The notes beneath the pieces are model-generated. The model made no database searches. It saw only the letters and a program-made list of their open reading frames with translations, and was not told where the DNA came from. From Saccoglossus kowalevskii (taxonomy: Eukaryota; Hemichordata; Enteropneusta; Harrimaniidae), in assembly GCF_000003605.2 (NCBI RefSeq), contig NW_003156734.1, positions 521,204 to 550,443 on the forward strand: DNA of 29,240 nt, read 5' to 3'. Shown piece by piece: positions 1-25,754 of the stretch; the first letter of the stretch is position 1, and each line of letters opens with the position of its first letter. The position numbers were made by a program, and so were the translations under genes.

Positions 1-218
1 AATCACAGGGAGTAAATAATTTACAAAAATAATCAAACCACTCATCAGGTTGGATAGAGTTAATACTAACAGGTAAGGACGATAAACGTCGCAAAATGTT
101 CCAAAACTTTGTTTGAATATTTCAATCCCAATTCCAATTCCGTCCTTTTTTCACAGAAAAGGTACGTTTTTTCTCTCTACACACAAGTTTAAAATTTCTT
201 TTCGCGGCTTTATACAAA

Positions 219-1338
219 TTAAGCGAATCCATTAATGCTATTAACAACTCGGAAATTTCTCAACAATTTATACTTCCAATACTTCAAAGCTTTACACTCG
301 TTGTGAAACCAAGATGGCTGACTAGGATACTGTGATACGTTTTCGGGTGCCCGTCTACCCATTCCACACAAATCAGCTGTCCTCGTAAAGATATTACTCA
401 GATTATCAACAAAATTAAAAATGTCATAAGTAGGATCGGAAATAAAGCTGTCAAGACCTTTGTCAGCTAAACTAGATTGGAGTTTATGAGAAAAAACGTT
501 TTCTTTATTCAGTGACCAAACGTAACGTTTTAAAACTAATTCATTTGTTTCATTCTGAGTGGTAGTCACATTTGGTACACTGGCATTTAATGAAAAAGAC
601 AAGGGAAGGTGATCGGATTCCGTACAAATACTAACTGCAAAAGTGGACAATATTGAAAACAGAATAGAGGACATAATAGTATAATCAACCACGCTGGCAC
701 CCGAATTAACGATGCAAGTGAACTCCCCGTGTTTGGCATCCTCGCCAAAGCAGCCATTTATAATATGCAAGTTAAACGTACAACACAGTATCGACCTCCC
801 GAAACTATTTACTGTTACCGTGTTAACGCAAAATCATCTTTGTCATAAAGGAAATCGGAATCCAGCATATATTTCGTATCATCATCTATTATATAATCAG
901 GTATTTCGCCTGTTCGAGAATTCAGGTCACCAGTAATTATAATGTAAACATCGTTCAATTTAGATAGAATGTCTACAAGTTCATTTTCTAAAAGTTCTAT
1001 GCCATTTGACGAAGAAAGACTATTATAGATGACATCTTTATCTAACCCAAAAATATTTCTATCAAACAAAAGAAATATACAATCATGTAAAGCAGAATTA
1101 AGCGTTTGACATACCTGGATAGATTACGCACTATAGTGCAGACACCCCCAGCGTATCTACCACGTGTAGTGTTACGTTTACGGGATGTACTGTAATCTGT
1201 AAATCCTGGGAAATGTTGGTTTAACTGATCATCATTTTCTGCCCATGTTTCAATAAAAGATACTACATCAAAACTTGTAAAATTTAAAGAACTATTTTTG
1301 TTATTCAAACCTTGAACATTCAAAGTTTGAAAACTTAC
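219..1338 (-). pseudogene. LINE ORF2 endonuclease domain, broken into three frames
   Basis: Three consecutive minus-strand segments in different frames make one APE-type endonuclease. 1338-1042: LNVQGLNNKN ... VVSFIETWAEN ... HFPGFTDYSTSRKR ... RYAGGVCTIVR. 1069-815: LLENELVDILSKLNDVYIII, then GDLNSRTGEIPDY. 770-219: MHIINGCFGEDAKHGEFTCI ... GASVVDYTIMSS ... ESDHLPLSFSL, then WFHNECKALKYWKYKLLRNF. The catalytic signatures N (NVQG), E (ETW), D..N (GDLN) and SDH are all present. In life this domain nicks target DNA to prime reverse transcription. At least two frame breaks, near 1050 and between 815 and 770, mean the copy cannot make it. Confidence 0.8.
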
Positions 1339-1475
1339 TATGTGTGGGCCAAGGCCACACCTCTAGATAGTTATGTTTGTCCTGGCGTTTTCTTTTGTGC
1401 GTTTCTGTAGCCGTGTTTCTGGTCCATGTAACTCTGCTGTTTTCTTTGTACTATCCATTTCGTTCTTCTTATCTA

Positions 1476-2235
1476 TTACAACCAATTTTCCACTCTTGTA
1501 ATAAGCAAATTTACCTTGCTTCTTGCTTCCGTAACGGTTTTTCGTTGTCGCTTTTTAAGTTCGTTGCCAATGCCGATACCAACCTTCTTAAGTTCCGATC
1601 TGGCCGCCAACGCAATCATTTTATCATTCCGGTGGTGAAACTTTACGATAACAGGACGCGCACTATTTGTTCTACTACCTGGTGCTCGATGTGCTCTAAC
1701 TATATCACGAGGTACCCACTGCTTTTTGTTCACATGCATATTCAAAATACCCAGTACTTGCTCCTTGCATTGGTCAAACGATTCACCCGGTATCTCCTCA
1801 ATTCCGTGCAGCCGAACATTTTCCCTCCGCAAGATCGATTCCGATTTATCTGCATCATTTTCGACGGTTTCTATGCGATCAAATAATTTACCCAGCTTCA
1901 TAGATATAGAGGCCAAGTCTAAATTTACTGCATGCTTACTTTCCTTCAGTTCACGAACGCCCACTTCAACTTTGTCAAACAATTTTTTAAGTTGAACAGA
2001 TTTCAGGTCTTCCCTCATCTTTTTCATTTCGTTTAATAGTTCTGACTTCATGGACGACACGGCTTCAATGACATCATTATCACGGGGACCGGGTTTGAGT
2101 TCAATATCACCAGCTAATTGTAACAAGTATGAAATATATGGGTTTCTAAACTCGCGTGTTACGTGTTGGTTCAACGAACATAAAAGAATGTCGGCTTTCT
2201 GATTTAAAATTTCGAATGCAACTAGATTTGTCTTC
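1476..2235 (-). pseudogene. LINE ORF1 with 2A-like N-terminus, coiled coil and RRM-like region
   Basis: Open from a stop near 2238 to a stop at 1476-1478; no ATG start is evident. Near the N-terminus YISYLLQLAGDIELKPGP resembles the 2A-like peptides (consensus DxExNPGP) known at the start of ORF1 in sea urchin and amphioxus LINEs, but Lys replaces the critical Asn. Next come a heptad-like helical stretch (MKSELLNEMKKMREDLKSVQ ... LGKLFDRIETVE), then an RRM-like segment (RRENVRLHGIEEI ... DIVRAHRAPG ... RPVIVKFHHRNDK), the usual nucleic-acid-binding chaperone of LINE ORF1. A shifted frame past the stop (MDSTKKTAELHG...) probably holds the original C-terminus. Confidence 0.75.
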
Positions 2236-18449
<16,214 letters not shown>

Positions 18450-18507
18450 GTCTGCAGTTTTCGGCAAGCACCCCGGTTAACTCAATAGGACTGCCTAAGC
18501 TGATAAC
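18450..18507 (-). other. 5' flank or 5' UTR of the ABC gene up to the gap
   Basis: 58 bp upstream of the chosen start. An in-frame TAA about 10 codons before the ATG argues against a longer N-terminus. The promoter cannot be judged because the assembly gap begins here. Confidence 0.6.
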
Positions 18508-18742
18508 NNNNNNNNNNNNNNNNNNNNNNNNNNNNNNNNNNNNNNNNNNNNNNNNNNNNNNNNNNNNNNNNNNNNNNNNNNNNNNNNNNNNNNNNNNNNN
18601 NNNNNNNNNNNNNNNNNNNNNNNNNNNNNNNNNNNNNNNNNNNNNNNNNNNNNNNNNNNNNNNNNNNNNNNNNNNNNNNNNNNNNNNNNNNNNNNNNNNN
18701 NNNNNNNNNNNNNNNNNNNNNNNNNNNNNNNNNNNNNNNNNN
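18508..18742. other. Assembly gap (235 N)
   Basis: A run of 235 unknown bases immediately upstream of the ABC gene start. True length may differ. The gene's proximal promoter and any upstream non-coding exon could be hidden here. Confidence 0.99.
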
Positions 18743-21700
18743 AAAACAACAGACAGAGGCGGCGGCACGAAATCTGCTCAACCTTGCGCGGAAGGCGCGA
18801 CCTTACTAGGGGGCCCGAGGGCATGCTCCCTGTAGTGTCGTGACCTTTGATAAACTTATATTTATTAGCATGACGCAATCTTGTAAGATCGGTGCACGCG
18901 CAGAGCGCAGAAAACAAAATAATGTACGTAAGACGAAATAAAACACCATTCTGTTTGTTATGCTAAAGACTTTAGCTGTTTCTCACAACAGTACACTCCC
19001 CCTTACAAATGTTGAAATCTAAACTCTCTGAAACGCTATTTCCTGCATTTTTGAGGGGCAAATTTTGCAGACACAAAGGGTTTCAGCTTGATTTTGGAGG
19101 GATGACGCCCCCAACATGATTCTTTTCGAGGGGCGATCGCCTGCTCTTCCCCTCTGTGCAGCCGTAACTGACGGAACGTATATGAATAATACGCCCAGAT
19201 AAAATACGCCCCTTTAAAAGCACATACGAAATCGTACAACGACACTATATTATCCCGTTTATAATCGATATTGAATGCCAGAATACACCGCTCGTTAACG
19301 TGTGACAAATTAGTCTAATAATTGTGTGTTCTGAAACTCCTATCGAGATTTTAGCAGCCGATCCCATAATTTATTACTGATTGTAGCATGATACAATTGG
19401 TGGTAGGTTTATGACACAATTTGACAACTTTTGAAATTGAGTATGTTAACAGCAATAAAATAGGTGACACCATAAAACCTGTCTACGGAATTTGATCGCT
19501 GAACGGACAATCAACACTGAGAAGAAGGCACATTCCGGATCTTGGAAGGATGATGTAATAACAAATTTATTTTCTCTGAACTTCATTGAGTAAAAAAGAA
19601 ATGTCGTCGTAACGTTTTAATGTCGTTGAATAATGCACGATTTCGTAAAATGTAATTATGCTATTTGTTATAGTTGTAATCTGTAAAAAAAAATTAAATG
19701 CTGTTTATTTGTTTTGTTTTACTGCACCAACCCCTCCCCTCACGTACGTGCACGTGATCGTGAACTTGACATCTAGGCTAAAAAAAATAATCCTAGGCCT
19801 GTGGGAAGATCAGGTTTAATTATAACCTATATTATTTTTGTTCGATATTTCAATCAGTAAACCAAATCGTATTACCCTTATCCCTCTGTGATATAAAGAC
19901 AGCGATTGCTATGGGATGCATAAAAACAGGTAGCGTACCTGTTCCGAACAGTAACTTATTGATGACTTGAACGTTTATGTTTTTTGTTATCAGCCTATAG
20001 GTAGTCATATAGTGTCACTTTTCTGTGGTAAGCACGTCGCCGTGCATGCACTATAGGGGTGGCACGTGACCTGCCTTGAATAAATTCCATTTCTCTCATT
20101 CATTCTGTTAATAATTAGTGAACTATTACGCCGCCTAGGGAAAACTGTGCCCGTCCATACGCCATGCCAGTGTAGTGTACTCTTCCCTGGTATATCATTT
20201 TTTTTACATGTGTAGTATAGTCCCGCATCTCAAATTTTGGTTTCAATTGATTTATAATACTGTAATGGAAACATGTGCTTTATTGCATTATTAAACTACG
20301 ATATTTGTTAACCTAGGTAGACCTTTCGGGTCGCCAGGTAGTGGTGGAATATTCCTACAGATATTAGCCTATCGGGTTGAGTATATAATATCACATGACT
20401 ATTTTTGATTGAAATGTACACACTCTGTAATTCTGTTCGAGTAGCATGGCGTTGATGTGATGGTTCATGGAGAATATAACTACTCTGTTTTCATCCACAA
20501 TCCGTGTGTGAATTGTTTTATTTAGATGACATCGTGAAGTGGATGAACCGAAGCGATACCAGGATCCCCCTGAGAAGCAAGTGCGTGCTGTGTGTCCGCT
20601 AAAACACCGTGTGACACAGTAGAAAGTGTCGTCGTTTACCGCCCCTAAATTACTAGGCCGGGTAACATTCTTTTTGTAGTGAAGCCCCGAATAAATTCCA
20701 TTACAATACAATTTAGTATATCAGACATATAAATGTACTGTACAATAATAAATATTATTAAAATATATCTGTCACCGTAACGCCATAAGTTACAGCGTGC
20801 TATAATTTTGCGGTATCGCACTGGATATTTTCATTCGACTATATTAGAAAACGCGAATTCTAAATATGGAATGATTACGCGTGTATGTACGGAGGCGTAT
20901 TGGTGCCATACTCTTTGCAAAAATAAGTTATAGTTAATCCCACGGCAATAAGTATAATACTAGTACGTTATTTCTTGTTAAAGATCTCGCATTTAAAAAA
21001 AACATTAACTCCTAGAAAACGTCGATGAAATCACGCCAGCGATTTTCAAGCTTGTTTATCGGCGCAACTGAATTGTCTTCACATAAAGGTGTGTTTCAAC
21101 ATGTGTGGGGCACCCAAATGTATAAGGCTATTGGAAACCGAGAAAATAAAGGATTGGGATAGCTATAATTCGGTAAAATCGGCAGATGAAAACACCAAGA
21201 CGGATGGTTTTTATTTTAAAATGGCTGCGTGACCTTGTGGCTGACACATTGGCATGCAAATGAGTAATCTGTGAAACAAACAGGGGCGGAGATCAACTAC
21301 TTAAGTGTTTGCGAAAACTCATTGCGTGTCAGATACAAGTAGCTGTTATCTCATAGCTAATAACACGGCGTAACATTACAGATTACACGAGATGGCGAGA
21401 GAGCGCAAGACCCCAAAATGCAGACAGGCAGCAGTTAATTTTTAGGCCACAAAATAATCAAGCAGTCGGCAACGTAAACCCAAAGCTCGAGCAGTCACAG
21501 TGCAACCAGAACTTCGATTAGTTTTGAAAAAATACATCGATCGCTCATGGCTCAGACTACTATAGACAGTAGCGAATAAGAAATTCAGCGAACAATAACA
21601 TTCATACTTCTCGGGACGTTGCAATACTTACAAACCGAGTGTGCGTGTGATTAGAACTTCTAGTGTATCTGACCTTTCATGCACCAGTTGCCAGCAAGAA

Positions 21701-21828
21701 AAAATAATCATTAATACCCGTTAATTTTGTTTGTTCAAACGAATAAAGAAGGCCAGATTTTTCGCACTAGTGATTTTGACTGAGCTCTGTTTTAATATGG
21801 AAGAACCCCAATACTTGTTGATTGTTTG
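18743..21828. other. Region upstream of the ABC gene, no confirmed gene
   Basis: About 3.1 kb with no protein I recognise. A minus-strand frame at 19036-19308 is open but of unfamiliar, repeat-like composition (GC-rich ...GEEQAIAPRKESCWGRHP...). Another at 20391-20711 has no family features. A small plus-strand candidate terminal exon (20526-20602) is listed separately. Distal regulatory sequence of the ABC gene could lie here, but no specific element can be named. Confidence 0.4.
20526..20602 (+). other. Candidate terminal exon of an unidentified plus-strand gene
   Basis: A pyrimidine-rich acceptor (gttttatttag) is followed by 24 open codons, DDIVKWMNRSDTRIPLRSKC plus VLCVR, then TAA, with an AATAAA at 20690-20695 about 90 bases further on. 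The composition is protein-like, but there is no upstream exon or family match, so this may be chance. Confidence 0.2.
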
Positions 21829-21865
21829 CACTCACTCACTCACTCACTCACTCACTCACTCACTC
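21829..21865. repeat. (CACT)n tetranucleotide microsatellite
   Basis: About nine CACT units, uninterrupted, in the intergenic region downstream of NXPE-like copy 1. Confidence 0.95.
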
Positions 21866-22000
21866 GCACAAAGGTAATGCAAATATCAACATAACGAGTG
21901 GTGGCGAATAAACATTGTATTGTTTTGAGTTGATCTTTCAAACTTAGTCATGCAGATTAAACCTGTGTTGTTGATTTTAGCAAACACCACTGAGGTTGCC

Positions 22001-22018
22001 TTCCTTCCTTCCTTCCTT
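22001..22018. repeat. (TTCC)n short tetranucleotide repeat
   Basis: Four to five TTCC units. Confidence 0.85.
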
Positions 22019-22192
22019 GTTATGTTGATTTTTTTTAATATTTTTAGTGCCAGGCGACAGTTCCGGATATTGAATGTCACTGTTGTCTCTCCTTACTTTT
22101 TTGTATGTGCAAATTGCAAGTGCTAGTGCTGACACATAGTGTATATTTGCCGCAGAGGTCATATTCATGCTTGGGACTACATGGCAAATGTG

Positions 22193-22960
22193 AAATCTGT
22201 AAAAATATAATGTTAACCAGACAGTTTTTTACATACTAATTGTTGAGCATGGTGAATTGAAAAAAAAATACAGTTCAACCATTGAAGACAAAAACTATGA
22301 ATGCTTAGAAATTTATGTAGTATATTAGACAACAATCTTACCTTCGATTGTTAACTTTGATGATTTCATACTGGTATGCGACCTGGAAAAATAAATTACA
22401 TTGAGAGATTACTGTATTTTCAGTAGAGCGTAATTTATGCACAATTTGTTGAAATAATTGATATGAATATAGTATTATACGAGATGAAAGTCACGGGGTG
22501 CGCCACTTACACATCTTGTGGACCCTTTCCATCTTGGTTTAAGATAGAAACATCATATAGAGTAATTCCTGAGTGAATATACTGTAGATTACTACACGAA
22601 AATTTGCCAACGTTCAACACTAACAGTCTTTTCCGAGTTTCTCCCTGTCGCGCAAAAATTCTCCCAACCTTCATCACGCTTTAGAAAACAGGTAGCTGTA
22701 TTGTTGAAATTATCGCTTGAAAATACTGCCCTCCAATTAAACACATTTATATTTCCTTGATACTGTGTTTTCAAATACGTTGCATTATTACGTGTATTCA
22801 AAAGAGTCAATTCAATGTATGCATCCCCAGACCATGCTGCACAAAATCGAATGCTATATGAACCATTTTTATATTTCACGTCATGTTCCAATGCTCTGTC
22901 AGTACCCTTATGATTCAGCAATGTTAATGTCAATGTCTTGGGCATCGATATTTAAATGAA
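22193..22960. repeat. Segmental duplication, copy 1 (partner 28695-29240)
   Basis: From about 22193 the sequence matches 28695 onward at high identity through exon, intron and flanking DNA, starting at 'ctgtaaaaa' and continuing to the window's right edge, which corresponds to about 22739 here. The matched introns between the two exons are almost the same length and sequence, so the duplication is fairly recent. Similarity stops leftward of about 22193/28695. The rightward limit is unknown because copy 2 is cut by the window. Confidence 0.85.
22342..22382 (-). pseudogene. NXPE-like gene copy 1: 41-nt exon
   Basis: Acceptor tttttccag, donor gtaaga. Encodes the same SHTSMKSSKLTIE as copy 2 after a split Val codon, with preserved splice sites. 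In copy 1 it lies downstream of the TAG created by the frameshift, so it would not be translated unless the frameshift is an assembly error. Confidence 0.6.
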
Positions 22961-23225
22961 CTATATCTCTTATATTAATATGTGACACAGCAGAAATCAT
23001 GACAAGAGCAGAATATGAGTTGTCCATCATATGGAGGACTCAGCATTGAGTACATGTCTCTTAATGGGTATCCGGGCGTATTCTTTATGAACTCCATTTT
23101 GATCCCAAAAGAAGAACAGGTGTTAGCACATATAATACAGAAAAATTTAAATGATACACAGTTTTGGATTATTTTTGAAAACATATGAATGAATTTACCA
23201 TGTACATAAATATTGGCATACTTAC

Positions 23226-23297
23226 TATGATACATCCATAAAGTGCAAGGCAAAATATGACCAGAAACCAAAACATGTAATTTGTCTTCCGTGGCAT
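23226..23297 (-). CDS. Signal-anchor exon of NXPE-like copy 1
   Basis: ATG at 23297-23295, then 24 codons to donor gtaagt, phase 0. The peptide begins MPRKTNYMFWFLVIFCLALY: positively charged residues followed by about 16 hydrophobic ones, a classic type II signal anchor or uncleaved signal peptide. The nearest coding downstream on this strand is the filamin-like exon of NXPE-like copy 1, so I assign it there. The acceptor of the next exon is uncertain, the best candidate being atggag at about 23098. Confidence 0.55.
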
Positions 23298-23540
23298 ATG
23301 TGCTAACATATTTGTTATTTGCGTGTTACCTCACCACCGTGATAAATTAAGTCTGTCGATTAACGGCAATAGCAAGTTATATGTGTGTTGGGTAAAACAA
23401 ACTCCAAATGTCAATGGAGGTGTGGTGTTTGTATGGATTTGGGCGTGTGAGTAGAATATTTATGAATGAATGCTTATTTATGACAGTTTCTGTTGAATTA
23501 GTATCCGCACCCGCAATCTCGTATTATGATAAGTAAACAC

Positions 23541-23759
23541 TCACACCATGAAGCCACGCTGTGCGTCGGTCGGTACTCCAGCTGTACTGTCTTCGTGCAT
23601 ACTTTGAGGTATCCTCGTAATAACCTTAATATTATACATCTTTTCCTTCCAAGGATACATCATGGAAATGCCGAAATCAAAAATGTCTAGAAGAGAATCG
23701 GCTAAGTCTTTGTATGGAGTCCGGTCAAACCCTAGTGGCAGCCATGTTTGTTTTTGATA
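23541..23759 (-). other. Unidentified coding-like segment upstream of NXPE-like copy 1
   Basis: An open frame of about 72 codons between TAA (23760-23762) and TGA (23541-23543). It reads TWLPLGFDRTPYKDLADSLL, then DIFDFGISMMYPWKEKMYNI, then KVITRIPQSMHEDSTAGVPT and DAQRGFMV. Composition is strongly protein-like and unlike the flanking AT-rich DNA. A strong donor, GGT|GTGAGT, sits at 23545/23544, so it may be an internal or first exon (a start at MMYP is possible) rather than ending at TGA. No acceptor with a good pyrimidine tract is seen except cactag near 23732. I do not recognise the family, and the phase does not fit the signal-anchor exon directly. Confidence 0.4.
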
Positions 23760-23762
23760 TTA

Positions 23763-25582
23763 GAGGACGCTTACGCGCGTAATCATTCCATATTTGGAAT
23801 TCGCATATCGTTATATTGTATGATGAAAATACCCCGTAAAAGCTTTTTAAAATCACTACTTGGAGGAACAGAAAATTGTTATGGCGATAGGGCGACATTC
23901 TTCCAAACACGATTGCCATGAGTCTAACAAGTAAGTAAAACGTATCATGGCAAACGCCGAGTAACCGACTGGGAGTTAATATTTGAGTCAACAATAGCAG
24001 TTCATACTATTCCCGCACACTATGAATGGGTTCTGTGAAAATAGGTTTGACGAAGAATGTTACATATTACACAATAAGATTGAAAAAATCATTATCCTCG
24101 CTGTACTCCAATATTTTAAAATGGAATATATATCTAAAAGAAACACTGAAAAACACCAGAATTTGTTTTGCTTTTTAGCATACACGAAGTTTCACACTTA
24201 TACATACATGATATACAACTAACTCGTTATGATAATATCATATTAACGAGTAAAATGCTTGAATAATCACAGAATAATTGTGTATCTTATATAAACGCCC
24301 ATTCACATATTGATACAGTATCGAATATACACACGACAATTTGATGATGGAAATAGCCGATAATATGTTTGTGCAGTGTTGCCTACCTGACGATCCAACA
24401 GTAGATTAACAGATATCAATAAAAAATAAACAACTCATTAAGTGTGCCACAGCCGATACTTGATGGGTGACATCACATAGCGTATTTATGTAAGTGACTT
24501 TTATTTAGGTATGTGTTACTGTCGCCATGGATTGTGTTACACTGTACACTTTGAGTTGGGGTATTTTTACTTGGTTGTTGAGAGGTAGGAATAAATAAAT
24601 ACGCCATAGTTACGGTAACTGGGACAAAGCACTGGGGCGACAAAAACAGTTGACTGACTGCGCTTGCATATAATCTTCACAGATCACTTAAGCCTGACAT
24701 ATTCTGAGAAAGTCACCCGTGGATTATACACCATATTAGCGGGGTTGTAACGTACTGGGGCTGGTTTTGGTCTTTGTATGCTTATGTATGATCAGGAAAT
24801 GTGTCTAATTGACAGTAGTTTTGTCCAACAGTAACTAACATGAATCGTTATTTGCAGTTTCATTCTTTATGATATGACACACACCCAAAGTTGTACGAAC
24901 CAGTGGGGCATTGTGGGATTAATCATGTTATTTTGAAGGATCACAGCGCCATCATGTGCAAACATGCAGTACAGATTAAAGGATACTGTCCACTCCAGAG
25001 TGCCTCTCCTAAACTTTAATTATTTTAGCAGAAATAGAGTAACAAATAAAAGACAGATTAATAGACATTAAAAAGTAAAAGCAGTGAAAACCTGAATAGA
25101 TTTTTCTATCATCCTATTCCCGCAAACGCTGTGTGAAGAGCATGCGAGCATTGCCATTAACTAGATTAGAACACTGAATCGGCCAATCATTTAACAGATA
25201 TTAAAACATATTTATGGCCTTGCACACAAATCTTTGATAACACCACATTCCTGTTCAATGGGGACTGAAGATAAAATGAATCAGTATTAAATTATTACTA
25301 AATACTGGACATAAACCTGGTGTACTGATATCAATATACATAACACTAAATAACAGTTCAGACAAGTTAGACAACGGACAAAAAACAACTTCCAAAGACA
25401 AAATAGCAGCATAGAGGAAATGACATTGCGATTACAACCGAAGCTTTCGGATGATGGCCCCGGTATTTATAAAACCATATGCAGTTATATAAGTGTGGTA
25501 TATATTTACTGAACTTTTTAGCCCTGCTGAGATCAAATCTTTCCACCACGTTTTTCATTAAATGCGGCATAAGTAGCTGTTC
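23763..25582. other. Intergenic region between the sulfotransferase and NXPE-like copy 1
   Basis: About 1.8 kb. Short open frames at 23725-23994, 24022-24222 and 25367-25606 show no family features. The last overlaps the expected 3' UTR of the sulfotransferase. No repeat ends or RNA genes recognised. Confidence 0.5.
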
Positions 25583-25588
25583 TTTATT
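25583..25588 (-). terminator. Polyadenylation signal of the sulfotransferase gene
   Basis: AATAAA on the minus strand, 167 nt downstream of the stop codon. It is the nearest canonical signal after the last exon and gives a 3' UTR of roughly 190 nt. Confidence 0.5.
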
Positions 25589-25754
25589 GTCGGCAATGCG
25601 TATCAACAGTCATCTCCAGACAGATCCAGATTGATTCATCTTCGAAGAAGGTTACATTAATCTAAAATATACCTGCTTAATTACATTTAAGTAGATCTAA
25701 AGATATACCACATTAATTTAACTTTCTTATTCTACAAACGTCAGAGCGTTTTAT

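Larger units (their letters stand above)
1..2235 (-). mobile_element. Degenerate non-LTR retrotransposon (CR1/L2-like LINE), truncated by the window edge
   Basis: Two LINE ORFs in order on the minus strand, lying inside the ABC gene's intron after exon 26 and in the same orientation. ORF1 (about 2235-1476) is followed by the endonuclease part of ORF2 (about 1338-219). After that come further ORF2 fragments: LYKAAKRNFKLVCREKKRTF ends near 150, and FWNILRRLSS... with PDEWFDYFCKLFTP runs into position 1, typical of the spacer before the reverse transcriptase. The RT domain itself would lie beyond the edge. The frame changes several times and there are internal stops, so this is a dead copy. The 5' limit is set where the open frame begins, not by a visible target-site duplication. 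Clade is a guess from the ORF1 layout and endonuclease style. Confidence 0.85.
22342..23297 (-). pseudogene. NXPE-like gene copy 1, disrupted; signal-anchor exon plus filamin-like exons
   Basis: Three exon-like pieces. Exon A' is 23226-23297 (MPRKTNYMFWFLVIFCLALY + GCII, then gtaagt), a basic head plus one membrane segment. The main exon, about 23100-22511, encodes a filamin/ABP280-like fold: YSALVMISAVSHINIRD ... HLNIDAQD, then NHKGTDRALEHDVKYKNGSY, IRFCAAWSGDAYIELTLL, and CFLKRDEGWENFC. The order matches the N-terminal half of NXPE proteins (GxYxVxFxxxWxGxxxxxxxL, then C...W..C). The last piece is 22342-22382 (41 nt). Breaks: the domain switches frame near 22930. A 2-nt deletion relative to copy 2 (near 22625), together with a nearby 3-nt deletion, leads to TAG at 22592-22594. 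A third frame change near 23028 is likely. The C-terminal PC-esterase part is not in the window. Could be a real pseudogene or a poorly assembled gene. Confidence 0.6.

Noticed and set aside
1377-1886. 169-codon plus-strand open frame
   Set aside because: Antisense to LINE ORF1; the minus strand carries the recognisable ORF1 features.
19036-19308. 90-codon minus-strand open frame
   Set aside because: No domain, no splice context; composition suggests an old GC-rich repeat. Not strong enough to call a gene.
20391-20711. 106-codon minus-strand open frame
   Set aside because: No family features and inconsistent composition; probably chance.
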